64,000 bases of DNA from Ziziphus jujuba (Eukaryota > Streptophyta > Magnoliopsida > Rosales > Rhamnaceae). How positions within the stretch are numbered: position 1 is the first letter of the stretch; each line of letters starts with the position of its first letter. Below the pieces are notes generated by a model, which was given only the letters and a program-made list of their open reading frames with translations, did no database searches and was not told where the DNA came from. Shown one piece after another: positions 36,219 to 46,901 of the stretch. Where the stretch lies: contig NC_083389.1 in assembly GCF_031755915.1 (NCBI RefSeq), forward strand, positions 19,864,001 to 19,928,000. The letters are read 5' to 3'. A program made the translations under genes and the position numbers.

Positions 36219-39200
36219 TGTCAGGACCCGTCCAGAATTCCTCCTCCGGAACCCTAGACAGCCCTGATCCCAGGGAAATACCACCGAACCTTCCAACGGA
36301 AAATCCGGCAGCACCTCCCCTAAGGGATTTACTTACCACAAATTTACCTGTACTGAAAACACACTTCAAAAATATCCCCTTATTCCTCCCACAAACTACA
36401 AATTGGTTCCACAAATTGCAGTACTTAAAAAAATAAATACAGTAATCCAGTGCAAAATAAATACAACAAGAGTGAAAGAAATATTACAACTGCAATAAAA
36501 GAATAACAGGGTACTGCCGAACTAAAACAGCGAGGAAGATCAAGTCCGCTCCGAGTGAACACCGACAACCTGGTACCTAGAGGAACGGAATTTAAGAGTG
36601 TGAGATGCTAATCATCTCAGTGAGCGACCCTACTACTATACCATATATTATCACAGTAATAAGTATAAATAATAATTATTTGGAAATAATATTTTCTCTC
36701 AAAACCCTTACAATTCACTCAGTTGGAAAGGTTCCCCTTTTAAAACAATTTCACAAAACCCTTTATCCATATTCCCCGAAAACCAAGACATCAATTAAAT
36801 ACCAGAAGCGGTAACAATTATATTTTTAATTCCAATTCAGTTTCCAAACATTTTATTTTTAAAACACAGTTCTGAAAATCATTTGATGCACCCACTATAT
36901 ACCAGTGGCGCCAACAGTACCCAGCGTCCCAAGGTACCGCCAGACAGGAGGTTATAGAGAGAAACCGGCATACGGTCGCGTGGCGTCCCACAGCGCCGCT
37001 GCTAACCTGGTGTCCCGGCCAAAGGGGGGTGGCCGCCCTCTCCGATGGCATCCACAGGACACCCTCATAATATCAACCGCGCGCTACTCACACCCACCTG
37101 CGCGCTAATCACATCACCTGCGCGCTAATCACACCCACCTGCGCGCTAATCACAACCGTGTGCACACTAACCATATCACATATACCATATCACATAATCA
37201 GAACACCAGTACGTGCACGGTGCATCTAAAAATTATAAAATCCATAAATTTAAATCATAAAACAATTTTCACATTTTTCATAAGCATAGCGGGCATAATC
37301 CATCTGCTTGAACCGGGAAATTCTCCACAATTTCCTTATAATCTATACCATAAATTCCATGATTTTCAAATCCACCAACTCCCAAATCCATCAATTCAAA
37401 TATCCACATTTTTTTTTTTCAAGCATAAATAATTTCTCGAAATATCATAATCAAATCCCATAATATTTTATGGGCATATTTCATAAAAATTGAAATCACC
37501 AACATAACCAAATATTTTCCTTGAAATATTTGAAAATCAAATCGTGCCCAATTTACCATTAAAACCACACCAATTTCAAAATCCTCAAAACCATAAAATA
37601 ATTCCACACGGCATAAATTTGTAGAATTCGCATTTTCTTAAATCCAATAAGTTCATAAATACTTTTACAATAAATCCAATAAATATTTGGCACATAGAAA
37701 TTAAATTCCAAATATTTAATTCACACATAATATATTCATCAATTAAATTCCCCAAAATTAATTTGAAGGTGGGTCACTCACCTGGAGCACGCAATTAACC
37801 CATGATCCACTACGGGATCAATTCTACAACTCACCGGTGCTCCTAGAACAAAATTCACAGACAGTCAAATAAATTAATATTTTATTCGGGTAAATAATAC
37901 CCGGTACCCGGGGGGTCAAAACACAAACGATAACTAAAATTTACGAATTATATACCGAATCGAAGCTCGAGTGATGCTAATCACAGATCCGGTCTTAATT
38001 TCCGATGATCGTACCCGACGGGGTCGGAATTTTATCGGGAAGCTTTTCGGGTTTCGGCTCTGCAATTCTCCCAAACCGTCGCGAATTGGTGGAAACGGAA
38101 GTCGGATTTGGGTTCAGGAGGTCGAACACTGCGGACTGGAGCTGGCCGGAATTTTCGGGTACTCGCCGGAACAGTAATTTCCGGCGGGCCGCCACGTCAC
38201 CGGCAACCGTCGCCGGAACAGTAATTTCCGACGGTGGCCGTTTGCTGTGAAATTTTGCAGATTTGTAGATCGTGAGGAGAGCAATCCAACGGGACTGACG
38301 GTGAGCAAAACGGAGGTCGGACGGCGGAGAAATCACCGTTTGAAGATTTTCGACCCCTCGCCGGAAAACGCTCCGATCCCGGCGCGTCGGTGGTCCGATG
38401 GCCGTGATTTTTGGTGGGTAGGCCGGACTTGAGGAGAGGATGCTGGGTGTATGGCGCGTGTACTGTATATCGGCCGGAATAGTGCCGATTCGCGGTGGCC
38501 GGCGGTGGAGGGGAAAAATCGCCGCCAAACTTCGGACGTCCGATCCGGGCGCGTCCGGCGGCCGTTCGCCGTGAAATTTGGAGGTTTTGCCGGAAATGAG
38601 GTGGGCAATCTGGCTGGCCGGCGCGTGTACAGTAACTAGGCCGGAAAAACGTGAAAATGGCCGGCGGCCGGCGGGTCCTCTCTCTCTCTTTCTCTCTCCT
38701 CTCTCTCTTTCTCTCTCTTCTCTCTCTTTCTCTCTCTTCCCCGAGAGTTTTTCAAAATTAAAACCCTGTGTGACACTGTTCATGCCACGTGGACCACTCA
38801 GAAGCTGACACGTGGCATTTCACTGTTCACGACCCAAAAACATTAAAATAATACGGTATCCGGTAAACTTCAAACGTCCATAACTTTTTAACCGGATGTC
38901 CGTTTTGAGCGTGCCGCTAGTCTGTGAACTCGTATCGACGAGCACTTCACAACCATGCATGAGTCAAAGCTCAATTCCCCATAAACAAAAAGTCAACTCC
39001 GGCACCCCTTGGACAGTTTGGACCGCAACTTGTTTCGTCCATAACTTTCAAACCGTAGCTCCATTTTTGACGTGCTACCAGTCTACGAACTCGTGGCATC
39101 GTGCACTTCGCCACGGTACCCTAGTCAACTCAAAATTCTCACCGAGTCAAAAAGTCAACTTTTGACCCCCTTCGGTCAACGGTCAACGGTCAACCTCGGT

Positions 39201-39243
39201 CAACGTGCACGGATTCCGGTGCGATTTGGGACGGGGTGTTACA
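36219..39243 (-). repeat. LTR 5 (outer, 5' LTR of unit 4)
   Basis: 3,025 bp; the extra 7 bp are a tandem duplication of GGTCAAC near 39177-39190 inside the W-box cluster. Its own substitution is T at 36351. It ends GGGTGTTACA and is followed by the CTAGT duplication. Confidence 0.93.
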
Positions 39244-39248
39244 CTAGT
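39244..39248. repeat. Right 5-bp target duplication of the array (CTAGT)
   Basis: Exact match to 8787-8791. After it the hAT transposase similarity resumes. Confidence 0.95.
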
Positions 39249-39712
39249 ACTGTTGAAGCAATAATTTGTACAAGAGATTGGTTGTTTGGAGAAAAATTTA
39301 ATTATTTTTATTAATGTTTTTTTTATTTCATTTGTATATGTGAAACTTTTAAGGTTATATAACTGTTAATTTGTTTTCAATTAGACTTAACATGTTAGTA
39401 GAGGTTAAATTTATTTATTTTGTAAACGATAAAATATGTTTGATTTTATATTCATAACTATTGAGCTGAGCTTTGGATAAAATGTAGACAACCAATATCT
39501 TACGAAAAATAGAGAATTATTATTATTATTTTTTTTTTTGCAATTCAATTTTTTCTGCTTTCTATGTTTATTATGATAAATATTAATGATTTTTTGGTTT
39601 CACTAATTTTTCAAGCACAGCTTGATGATCTCATAAAGATGTTTTGAGTTGTGATATTAGTAAAGAAGACTCTTTAAATCAATGCTCTAATTATGCCAAT
39701 ACTCAAGCATAA
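39249..39712 (+). pseudogene. hAT transposase pseudogene, C-terminal part beyond the array
   Basis: Just after the target duplication the frame reads STVEAIICTRDWLFGE, the standard continuation of the hAT dimerisation region that breaks off at 8791. A second piece follows a plausible acceptor (TTTTTCAAGCACAG at 39620): LDDLIK, then after a one-base deletion DVLSCDISKEDSLNQCSNYA and a TAA stop at 39710-39712. It is therefore the last coding exon with a frameshift. The donor of the preceding exon is no longer clear. Confidence 0.75.
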
Positions 39713-40511
39713 GGTAATATCAATCTTAAAAAAAAAAAAAAAAAAAATTAACTTATTTATTATATTTTAACATTTTATTTTTCATTTTTTATTTAGTTGA
39801 TTTTTTTTTTTCTTTATTTACTTGAACATGATGATTCTAGGCCGGATTGTTCAACATCAAAAATTGACATATTTGGTTTGGAGTTTGGACATTGACAAAA
39901 AAATTTGAAAACATAATGATGGTTTTTTTTTTTTCTTTGTTTTTAAATGTATTTGTTATAATTGGAGACTATATCTACATGGTTGTGATGCCATTTATTT
40001 TATTTTGTATTTGAAGTAGTATCATCAGCAATTATGAACAGTGAAATGTTAATGTTGGTGCATTAAAACGTTTTTTTGAAGCACATGTATTGAGACTTAT
40101 GTATTGTGGATTAAGATTTACAAATATAATTAGAGGGTATATTACCACGAAATCTAAATACTGTATCTTAATTTATTAATGCTTAAATTATTTTTATGTT
40201 GTTTTTTAATCACTATTTTTAAATCATTTTCACATAAAGAGCTTGATTTTTAAGTTAGTAGAATAAATATATTAATAAACAAATTAATTTTCAATAAATA
40301 GATTAATAGGTTAATTTTCAGATTAATAGGTCAATATTCAGGATAACAAATTATTGAAATAATTATGTTAATTGGATCGTATCTATAAATAAATCGAATT
40401 AATATTTTAAATATCTAATACGATTAATAAATAAATTGAATTCAGATTAAATATTTTTGACATAATTATTAAACAATTGACTCGAACCCGACTCGTTGAT
40501 TGCCACATCTA
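39713..40511. other. 3' non-coding part of the hAT element
   Basis: AT-rich sequence with a poly-A run near 39730-39747 and poly-T runs, ending in the right terminal repeat (inverted TAGATGTGGCAAT). No gene seen. Confidence 0.6.
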
Positions 40512-40519
40512 GTTTTGCC
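40512..40519. repeat. Right 8-bp target duplication of the hAT element
   Basis: GTTTTGCC, one mismatch from GTTTTGCT at 4090-4097, 36.4 kb away. Confidence 0.7.
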
Positions 40520-42304
40520 CATCCTATTTTAACTTTTGATAATTATTAATTTTTTATTAATTTTTGAAAAAAAAAAAACAATTATTAGTCGCTATATATA
40601 AATAGTTGAATCCAATTGTGTGATGTGGTATCAGAATCCTCAGATACATAATAGCTTCTTCTTCTTCTTCTTCTTCTCTTCTTGGGGCGTGGAGCTTAGA
40701 TTGAGATTACGGTAGATTATATGAAAGAATTAGTAGAAACTGACGCAATAATTTTATTTTTTTTAATAAATTTGATAAGTGTTCGATAAAATTTTATTTT
40801 AAATTTATTAAAAATCATAAAATTAAAATTCTAGATAATAACCTGCTTAATTATCGGCCAAAATAGACAAGAATAACTATTTTTATATATATAAATATAT
40901 TATTACTATTAATATATGTGTCTTTCTAATAATAAATTAATAACATATTTGCTTTTTTTTTAATTACTCCAACTACGAAAAATACATAACTTTATTTTGT
41001 TTTTGATATTATGAGTGGGAAATTCAAATTTATATCGTTATGTAGAAAATTATAGTTATTATTACTAGATTATCCTCATATAGATGAGAATTTTATTGTT
41101 AGTTGAAAAGTTATAGTAGTAGTTTAATAACAAAATTCTAACTATGCTAAAAGAAAATTTTAAAAAGCTATTTTTATTTAATTTTTAAATTCTAGCTTTT
41201 TTAGGTTATCTAGTGATTATTAGATGATCTAACTTTTATAGATTTACTTTATAAAAAATTCTTTCATATGGTCCAATTTAGAGTGTCTAAAAACAACCCT
41301 AAATAATAAATATTAGCTTGATATATAAAGATTTACTTTATTTCTTTTTCCTAGTTTCACTTGTATATAAATTTTGGATATTAATTGATGCAGCACTTTG
41401 TAATAGGTTGACAATTCAATAACCGAAAATCTTAAAAAATAAACATAATAAAATAATATTATATTATTTGATAAACAAATTTTACAAGTTTAATTTATTT
41501 ATCAATGAAAGTTAATAAAAGTGTTAACGCATTTTGTTAACATTTATATCTTCGTATTTATTGCAAAGTATTATAGAACCTTTTACTCTATTCATGATTT
41601 TATCTTATATTTGCCAAGATCTAGCCCAGAAGTTCAAAAGTAGTGGACTATCACATCTTGGCAGTTGCAGGCCTGAATTTAATCCATATTGGGCTTCCCA
41701 ATAAAAGAGACTTAATTACGATTTGAACCACCTGACAGTTGAAAAAAACCGAATGATCATGTTTGCTGTTATTGAATCTTTCCATAAAAAAAACAAAAAA
41801 ACAAAAAAACAAAAAAACAAAAAATGTTTGCTTTTATCGAAGAACTCTGGGAGCCACATCGAACATATGAGTCTCACTTCCAAACGATTAATGTTTTTAT
41901 GGAGAGGAGAGACAGTACTATTTTCATTTAAAATTCAAATACAAATCCATATGGCAATTGGGTTTATATCTATATGCGAAAGCCCATAAACTCCAACGTC
42001 CCTAAATTTGGCCCAACTTAACAAAAACAAGAAAATAAATAAAATTGAGAGTCCCTCTTAAATTCACCAAATCATATTATACCAACTAATCATCAATCAC
42101 ATTAAGCAGTTGGTTACATCAAGAATTTAACATTCGTTACAATTTGAACTATTATACCCTTCCACATGTATTATGTAGCCCCAAAAAAAAAAAAAAAAAA
42201 AAAAAAAAAACACTTTATGATGGACTATTCCTATCCATTGAAATGACCATAATACCCCTAACAGATTCCACAAAAGACGGAACCACTTTCTATACCTCTA
42301 TCCT
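40520..42304. other. AT-rich spacer and 3' flank of the GPAT gene
   Basis: No gene seen. It contains a CTT microsatellite (about 40658-40682), a CAAAAAAA repeat (about 41788-41822) and an A28 run (42183-42210). The part next to 42304 should hold the GPAT 3' untranslated region. Confidence 0.6.
42183..42210. repeat. A28 homopolymer
   Basis: Uninterrupted A run in the presumed GPAT 3' flank. Confidence 0.9.
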
Positions 42305-44956
42305 CTATCCCTTTTTGGCATTGTGAATGGACTCCACCTTCCCATCATTCCCACCCAGCAACAAGTACTTATCCTTCCTGGTTAATCCAGTGCGCTCGAA
42401 CCCCAGCACATCAGCCAGCACCTTCTGCACGTGATTGGCCACCTCAATCGCTGATTTCCCACCTGCCTTACACGTCATCTCCTCCGGCAACCTATCCAGA
42501 AAAGTCACCTCGTAGACGGGCCTCGGGTTCATGAAGAAGAAATATGGGTCCCAGAACTTGACCCCACGAACTGTGGTCCCGTAAAACATGTTCTGCTTAC
42601 AATTGACTGCCACGGGTACGATCCTATCACTCATCTCTGCGAACAAAGCACTGAATCGCAACAGATATGGCTCACGGCAAGTGGTCCCCTCCGGGCACAC
42701 CACGAGATCGCCTTTCTGAAGCAGCGAAGCTATTCTGGCCGCGTCAGCCGCACGATCTCGAGTCAGAGCAACGGCTGGGATTGGAGATAGGAACCTGGAG
42801 AGCCTGCTCACGCTGTATGTGACACACGAGACTTTACGTCCGAGCGCGATGGCTATGATGATCGGGTCGAGAGCTGAACGGTGATTGCATACATAGAGGT
42901 TTCCTGGCGTCCCAGGGGATGGTGGGGGTGGTCGGTTGCCGCGGATCACGAGCTTGATCCCCAGCATCGCGTACGTGTACGGCACGATGCGTTCGGGGAG
43001 TGGGAGATTGAGGTACACGCGCAAGATGCAGAGGACGAATGCGAATGGAAGCCAGATGTAGGTGAGGATGGCGTTGAGTGGGTCAGGACGCTGAACTAGA
43101 CGGCCATCGTGGAAGATGATTCGGCTTTTAAGGCTATCAAGTGGTATTGGACGTGCTGATTTGCTTGGGTGCACCATATAGCCCTCCTGCTCACCGTAGC
43201 ACATAATTACCCTTCCAAGTCATTAAAATATTTGAGACCAAAATCTCTATGCTAGTAGCATGTGACATTTTCTACTGAGATAAGACAACTTTAATGGTAG
43301 TATGCTTAATAATAAACTCTATTGTAAATGTAATAAAGTAGAAATTATAGTTATTATAACTAGTATAATCATCCATTGATGATAATACGTGTTATTTATA
43401 TATATGGGTTTGATGGGACATTCCTTAAGTAAAAAAAAAAAAAGGAAAAATGACAATAAATAAATAAAAGAGTGGGACCACCTAATCTTCATAGGTAGAA
43501 GGCAGTTGGGGAAGGTTAAAGACTGTGGGACCCAGTGGTCTCAATGGTCATCGACCAATTATTTTCCTACTTTTTAAGACTAGCATTTCCCTGCAATTGA
43601 CACTGCGAGACTTTCATTTCATACCGACAAAATAAGATTTTGTTTAATAATATTAAATTGTATCCTTTAAGTTACAAATATTAGAGCATTGTTTCTTCTT
43701 ACACTTGCTCATCAATTCTATTTCATTATTTTCATTTATTTTGTCTGATAAAGATATATTTCAATAATTTAATGGGTTTTCATTAATGGTTAGCCATTTT
43801 TACAGTTTAAATATATATATATATATATTTTTTTTTTTTAATTCTAAGACAGATGGTTAATGATTGATTGATAATTCTCTATTTAAATATTCATTTCTAT
43901 AATTTTTTTTAATTTTTTTGTATAAATTCAAAATTATCATTCATAACTATTTCAAATAATTTCACTACAAATTCAAAATAATAAAAATAAAAATCATGTT
44001 GAAACCATTTTGAAAGAAAGTTAACTGTTCCTACATATCTACATGAATACGAACAAAAAAAATGGAATATATGAATATTTTTCATAAATCATAGAAAAAC
44101 ATGTTTCATGTGGACGCATGCTCATGCTCTTAAACGAATTAATGCAACGGCCTTCAATGAAACTCAAGCGTTTAATAACAAAAGAAATAAAAAGAGTGAA
44201 ACAGTATTGAAGAAGCAGAACCTTGCAAACAGACATGAAATCGTGATCAGATTCACGGTCACCGATCCCAATGTCCGGCGATTCCTCCCCAAATTCCCGC
44301 AAGATCGAAATCCTCTTCCATTTCCCAACCAAAACACCTGGCTTCTTCACGAACCCCGTGGCTTTCTTCGTCTTCGGATTCACCTCGATCTCCGTTCCCA
44401 GCACTTTGTCTCCGCCAAGAAACTCCTTCACAAACGGCTCCACCATCACCGTCGGGTTTGCCGTCACCACCACCTTCCTCTTGCACCGGTCGAACACCTC
44501 GAAGCTCTCCGCCCTCACATCCGCCGCGTAAAACCTAAGCCACCACCACACATACACATCAGAATTCGAATTAGAGTACAGTCACACTACTGTTACCTTT
44601 TGGTAGATCAAGTCGATTCAGTACTATAACTACCTAGGCAAAACGGCGCGGGAAACGAGCTCGATGTCACGGATCTTGAGGCCGGAGAAGGAGATGTAGA
44701 TGAGGATTTGGATGCCGATGGCTTCGGAGATGAAGAGGTAGGAGATGATGACGAGAGGGAGAGAAAGGAGGAGTATGAAGCCTCGGAGGAGGCTACCGGC
44801 TTCAATGGCCACGAGCATGAAGTAAGGGATGGAGCTTCTGGAGATGAGAAGCGTCCCGTCCAGATCGGCGGCGATCGATTCGTACGACGTCTTTGTGTTC
44901 TCTCTGCACTTTGTCACCGACGGGTAGTCTCGGCCCTTGTGTTTCGGGTTCGACAT
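42305..44956 (-). CDS. GPAT4/8-like: Glycerol-3-phosphate 2-O-acyltransferase, GPAT4/GPAT8 type (cutin synthesis)
   Basis: Three exons, 44634-44956, 44222-44534 and 42305-43186, with GT..AG introns and matching phases, encode 505 aa, about the length of Arabidopsis GPAT4. The N-terminal HAD-like phosphatase domain keeps DLDGT (31-35) and GDRESDHD (199-206). Membrane stretches lie at about 44-78 and 252-270. The acyltransferase domain has NHRSALD (H314, D319) and PEGTTCRE (377-384). In this family GPAT4/6/8 transfer acyl groups from CoA to sn-2 of glycerol-3-phosphate and then remove the phosphate, giving 2-monoacylglycerols for cutin at the ER. The intact phosphatase motifs and the C-terminus [16 protein letters not shown] fit GPAT4/8 rather than the suberin GPAT5/7. 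The start is the first Met before the HAD domain. Intron 2 (43187-44221) is AT-rich without other features. Confidence 0.95.
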
Positions 44957-45116
44957 GTTTCGGCCGGTTCAGAAAAACGGTTTGGTTTCTGTTTTTTTTT
45001 TTTTTTTTTTATTCTCTCTCTCTCTCTCCCGGGCTTTTCTTCTGACTTTGGCGTGGTGAGGAGGGAGGGAATGGAGTGTTTGTGTAGTGAGGGAACGTTG
45101 GGTTTTAAATGAAGAG

Positions 45117-45123
45117 ATTTATA
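45117..45123 (-). promoter_or_regulatory. Putative TATA box of the GPAT4/8-like gene
   Basis: CTATAAATC in gene sense lies about 160 bp upstream of the ATG, which predicts a leader of roughly 130 nt containing a GA repeat and an A-rich run (about 44992-45030). Confidence 0.5.
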
Positions 45124-46868
45124 GGCAAATTACCATTGTATCCTTGCTGTAGGAATTGATTTATGATTTATGATTTATTAATTTTTTATTTGGTTAAAGT
45201 TTGCATTGTTGTTTTCGTAAACTTTGATAATTATGGTTATAAAAATTTAAAAAAAAAAAGCATTGATATAATTTTTCGTTCTTAAAAATAAACATTTATT
45301 CAGGAGTATAATGAAACATGTCATAATTAAAAAAAATCTATTTTAATTTTATTATGACTTGGTTTGATTATGTTACTTAGACCGATTTTCTTGTTATAAA
45401 TACACAAAATTATACTTTTTAAAAAAATTATTCATGATTGTTTATATAATTTGAAAAATAAATTTCAATCGACAGCCTAACGAGAAAGTTTTTTTATTTA
45501 TTTTTTTAGATAAAAATTTAAAGTTCAAAATCTTCATTTCATGAAAAATATGGCCAATAACTTTTGAAAAAATCTATATTGAATTAATACAAGTTGATAC
45601 TTTTTTTTTCTTTTTCTTTTTCATATATATATATATATATATATTTTGTCTTTTTGTTGGTAGAAGGTAGGGTGGCCTAATTAATATATGAGGAAAAATT
45701 TAAGAAAGTATAAATGGATTGGAAGGAGTAGGTAAAGGAAAGCATGTGGTGAATAAATTTTGTTTTATTAAAAAAATTAAAAAGAAAAATAAAGAATAAA
45801 TTTAAGAGTATGGTTGAGCCGTAATAGGCAGCGGGCCACCGGCCTTAACAAAATTAAGAACCACTTCCTTACTCCTTTGACTTTGTCTCTTGTTTTGGTT
45901 TGTACTTTGTATGCCAACCCCCCAAAACTCAAAAAAGTGGCTAATTAATTTCTTTGTTGTTGAAAAAAGTGACTAATTAATGATTTGATAATGAAAACAA
46001 TATCCTATATAATATTTTTTTTAATCATGTTATTTATTATTATTGATTTGATATATGATTATTAGTTTATATGATAAATTTTAAATAAAATATTTAATTT
46101 TATTATTTTTATTTAAAAATTAATTTTTTAATAAAAATAGTTTAAATTATTATTTGATGTGTATACTTCATTGATAATTATTGATTAATAAAGAAAATAA
46201 TATTTTTTAATATTTTTATCAGCTAGACTTGATAAAAAAAATTTGTTTATAGATTAAAATCATTTTATATTCTTTAATTATTAAGCTTGTTATGCGCTTA
46301 ATTTATATGTGGTATCATAAAAATTATCATGTTGTCAAATCAGTTCCATCGTGCAATACAATGCGTGTATGATATATGCGGCTAATTTTGTCAGATTATT
46401 TAAACAAAATTGCATGACTAGTTAAATTGCATGAAAATAATAATTCAAGAGGTAATGAGAGATACCTTTTACAATTTGGGAAAAAGGCAAAATGAATGAT
46501 TGTTTAACGAGGTACAATTATAAACCCTTAAATTTAAGATTGTATTGATGTAAGTAATTAAATTAGCCATTCATTTTTTAGTAACTACCAATTTGATTAA
46601 GTAATTTCCTAAGAATGTTTTTACTTTTTTTTCCATGCCAAAGAAGAAGAAGAAGAGAGAGAGAGAGAGAGAGTCCCAAAATCATTACAATGTCTGGGAA
46701 CATAAATGATGTAAAATCCCATATGTCGATTTTCTTTTTTTTTTCATTATTTTTTATTTAGTTGAGGAAAAAAGAAAAAATGAAAAATGACCATATGGAG
46801 CATATATTTATTTGGATATGGTATTACAACTTTTAAAATAGTCACTTCTTCTTTTTGTTTTTTTTCCT

Positions 46869-46901
<33 letters not shown>

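Larger units (their letters stand above)
8792..39243 (-). mobile_element. Tandem Ty3/gypsy retrotransposon array: 5 LTRs, 4 internal regions, one target duplication
   Basis: The block is LTR-INT repeated four times plus a final LTR, with period 6,856-6,857 bp, all on the minus strand. The outer ends are TG..CA and a single CTAGT duplication brackets the whole 30,452 bp; no duplication or host DNA lies between units. Units differ by only about ten substitutions and small indels that I could find. Orientation follows from the initiator-tRNA-Met primer site next to each right-hand LTR and the purine tract next to each left-hand LTR. The integrase and zinc-finger sequences suggest a chromovirus, perhaps Tekay/Del-like given the 3-kb LTRs; the lineage is tentative. 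No copy encodes reverse transcriptase, so mobility would have needed a helper element. Confidence 0.93.
4098..40511 (+). mobile_element. Decayed hAT DNA transposon, split by two later insertions
   Basis: The left end reads TAAGGATAGCAATTTGGGTC and the right end, inverted, TAGATGTGGCAATCAACGAG. Both resemble the TAGAGGTGGCAAT-type termini of plant hAT elements and are flanked by a 7/8-matching 8-bp duplication. Inside is a degenerate plus-strand transposase with a BED-type zinc finger and a C-terminal dimerisation region. Subtracting the Tourist-like insertion (4539-5747) and the retrotransposon array (8792-39243) leaves about 4.7 kb, a normal size for an Ac-like autonomous element. The 440 bp at 4098-4538 are AT-rich subterminal sequence with an inverted motif around AATCGTGTCATTTTCGG near 4220. 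The termini match each other only in part, so the exact ends could be off by a few bases. Confidence 0.7.

Noticed and set aside
8792..39243. Array as a pure assembly artefact
   Set aside because: Units carry different single-base variants, the end LTRs differ, and both outer borders share an exact target duplication; an artefact is not excluded without reads, but it is the weaker explanation.
44108..44629. 173-codon plus-strand frame overlapping GPAT exon 2
   Set aside because: It is antisense to a well supported exon and rich in His/Arg/Pro as expected of a shadow frame.
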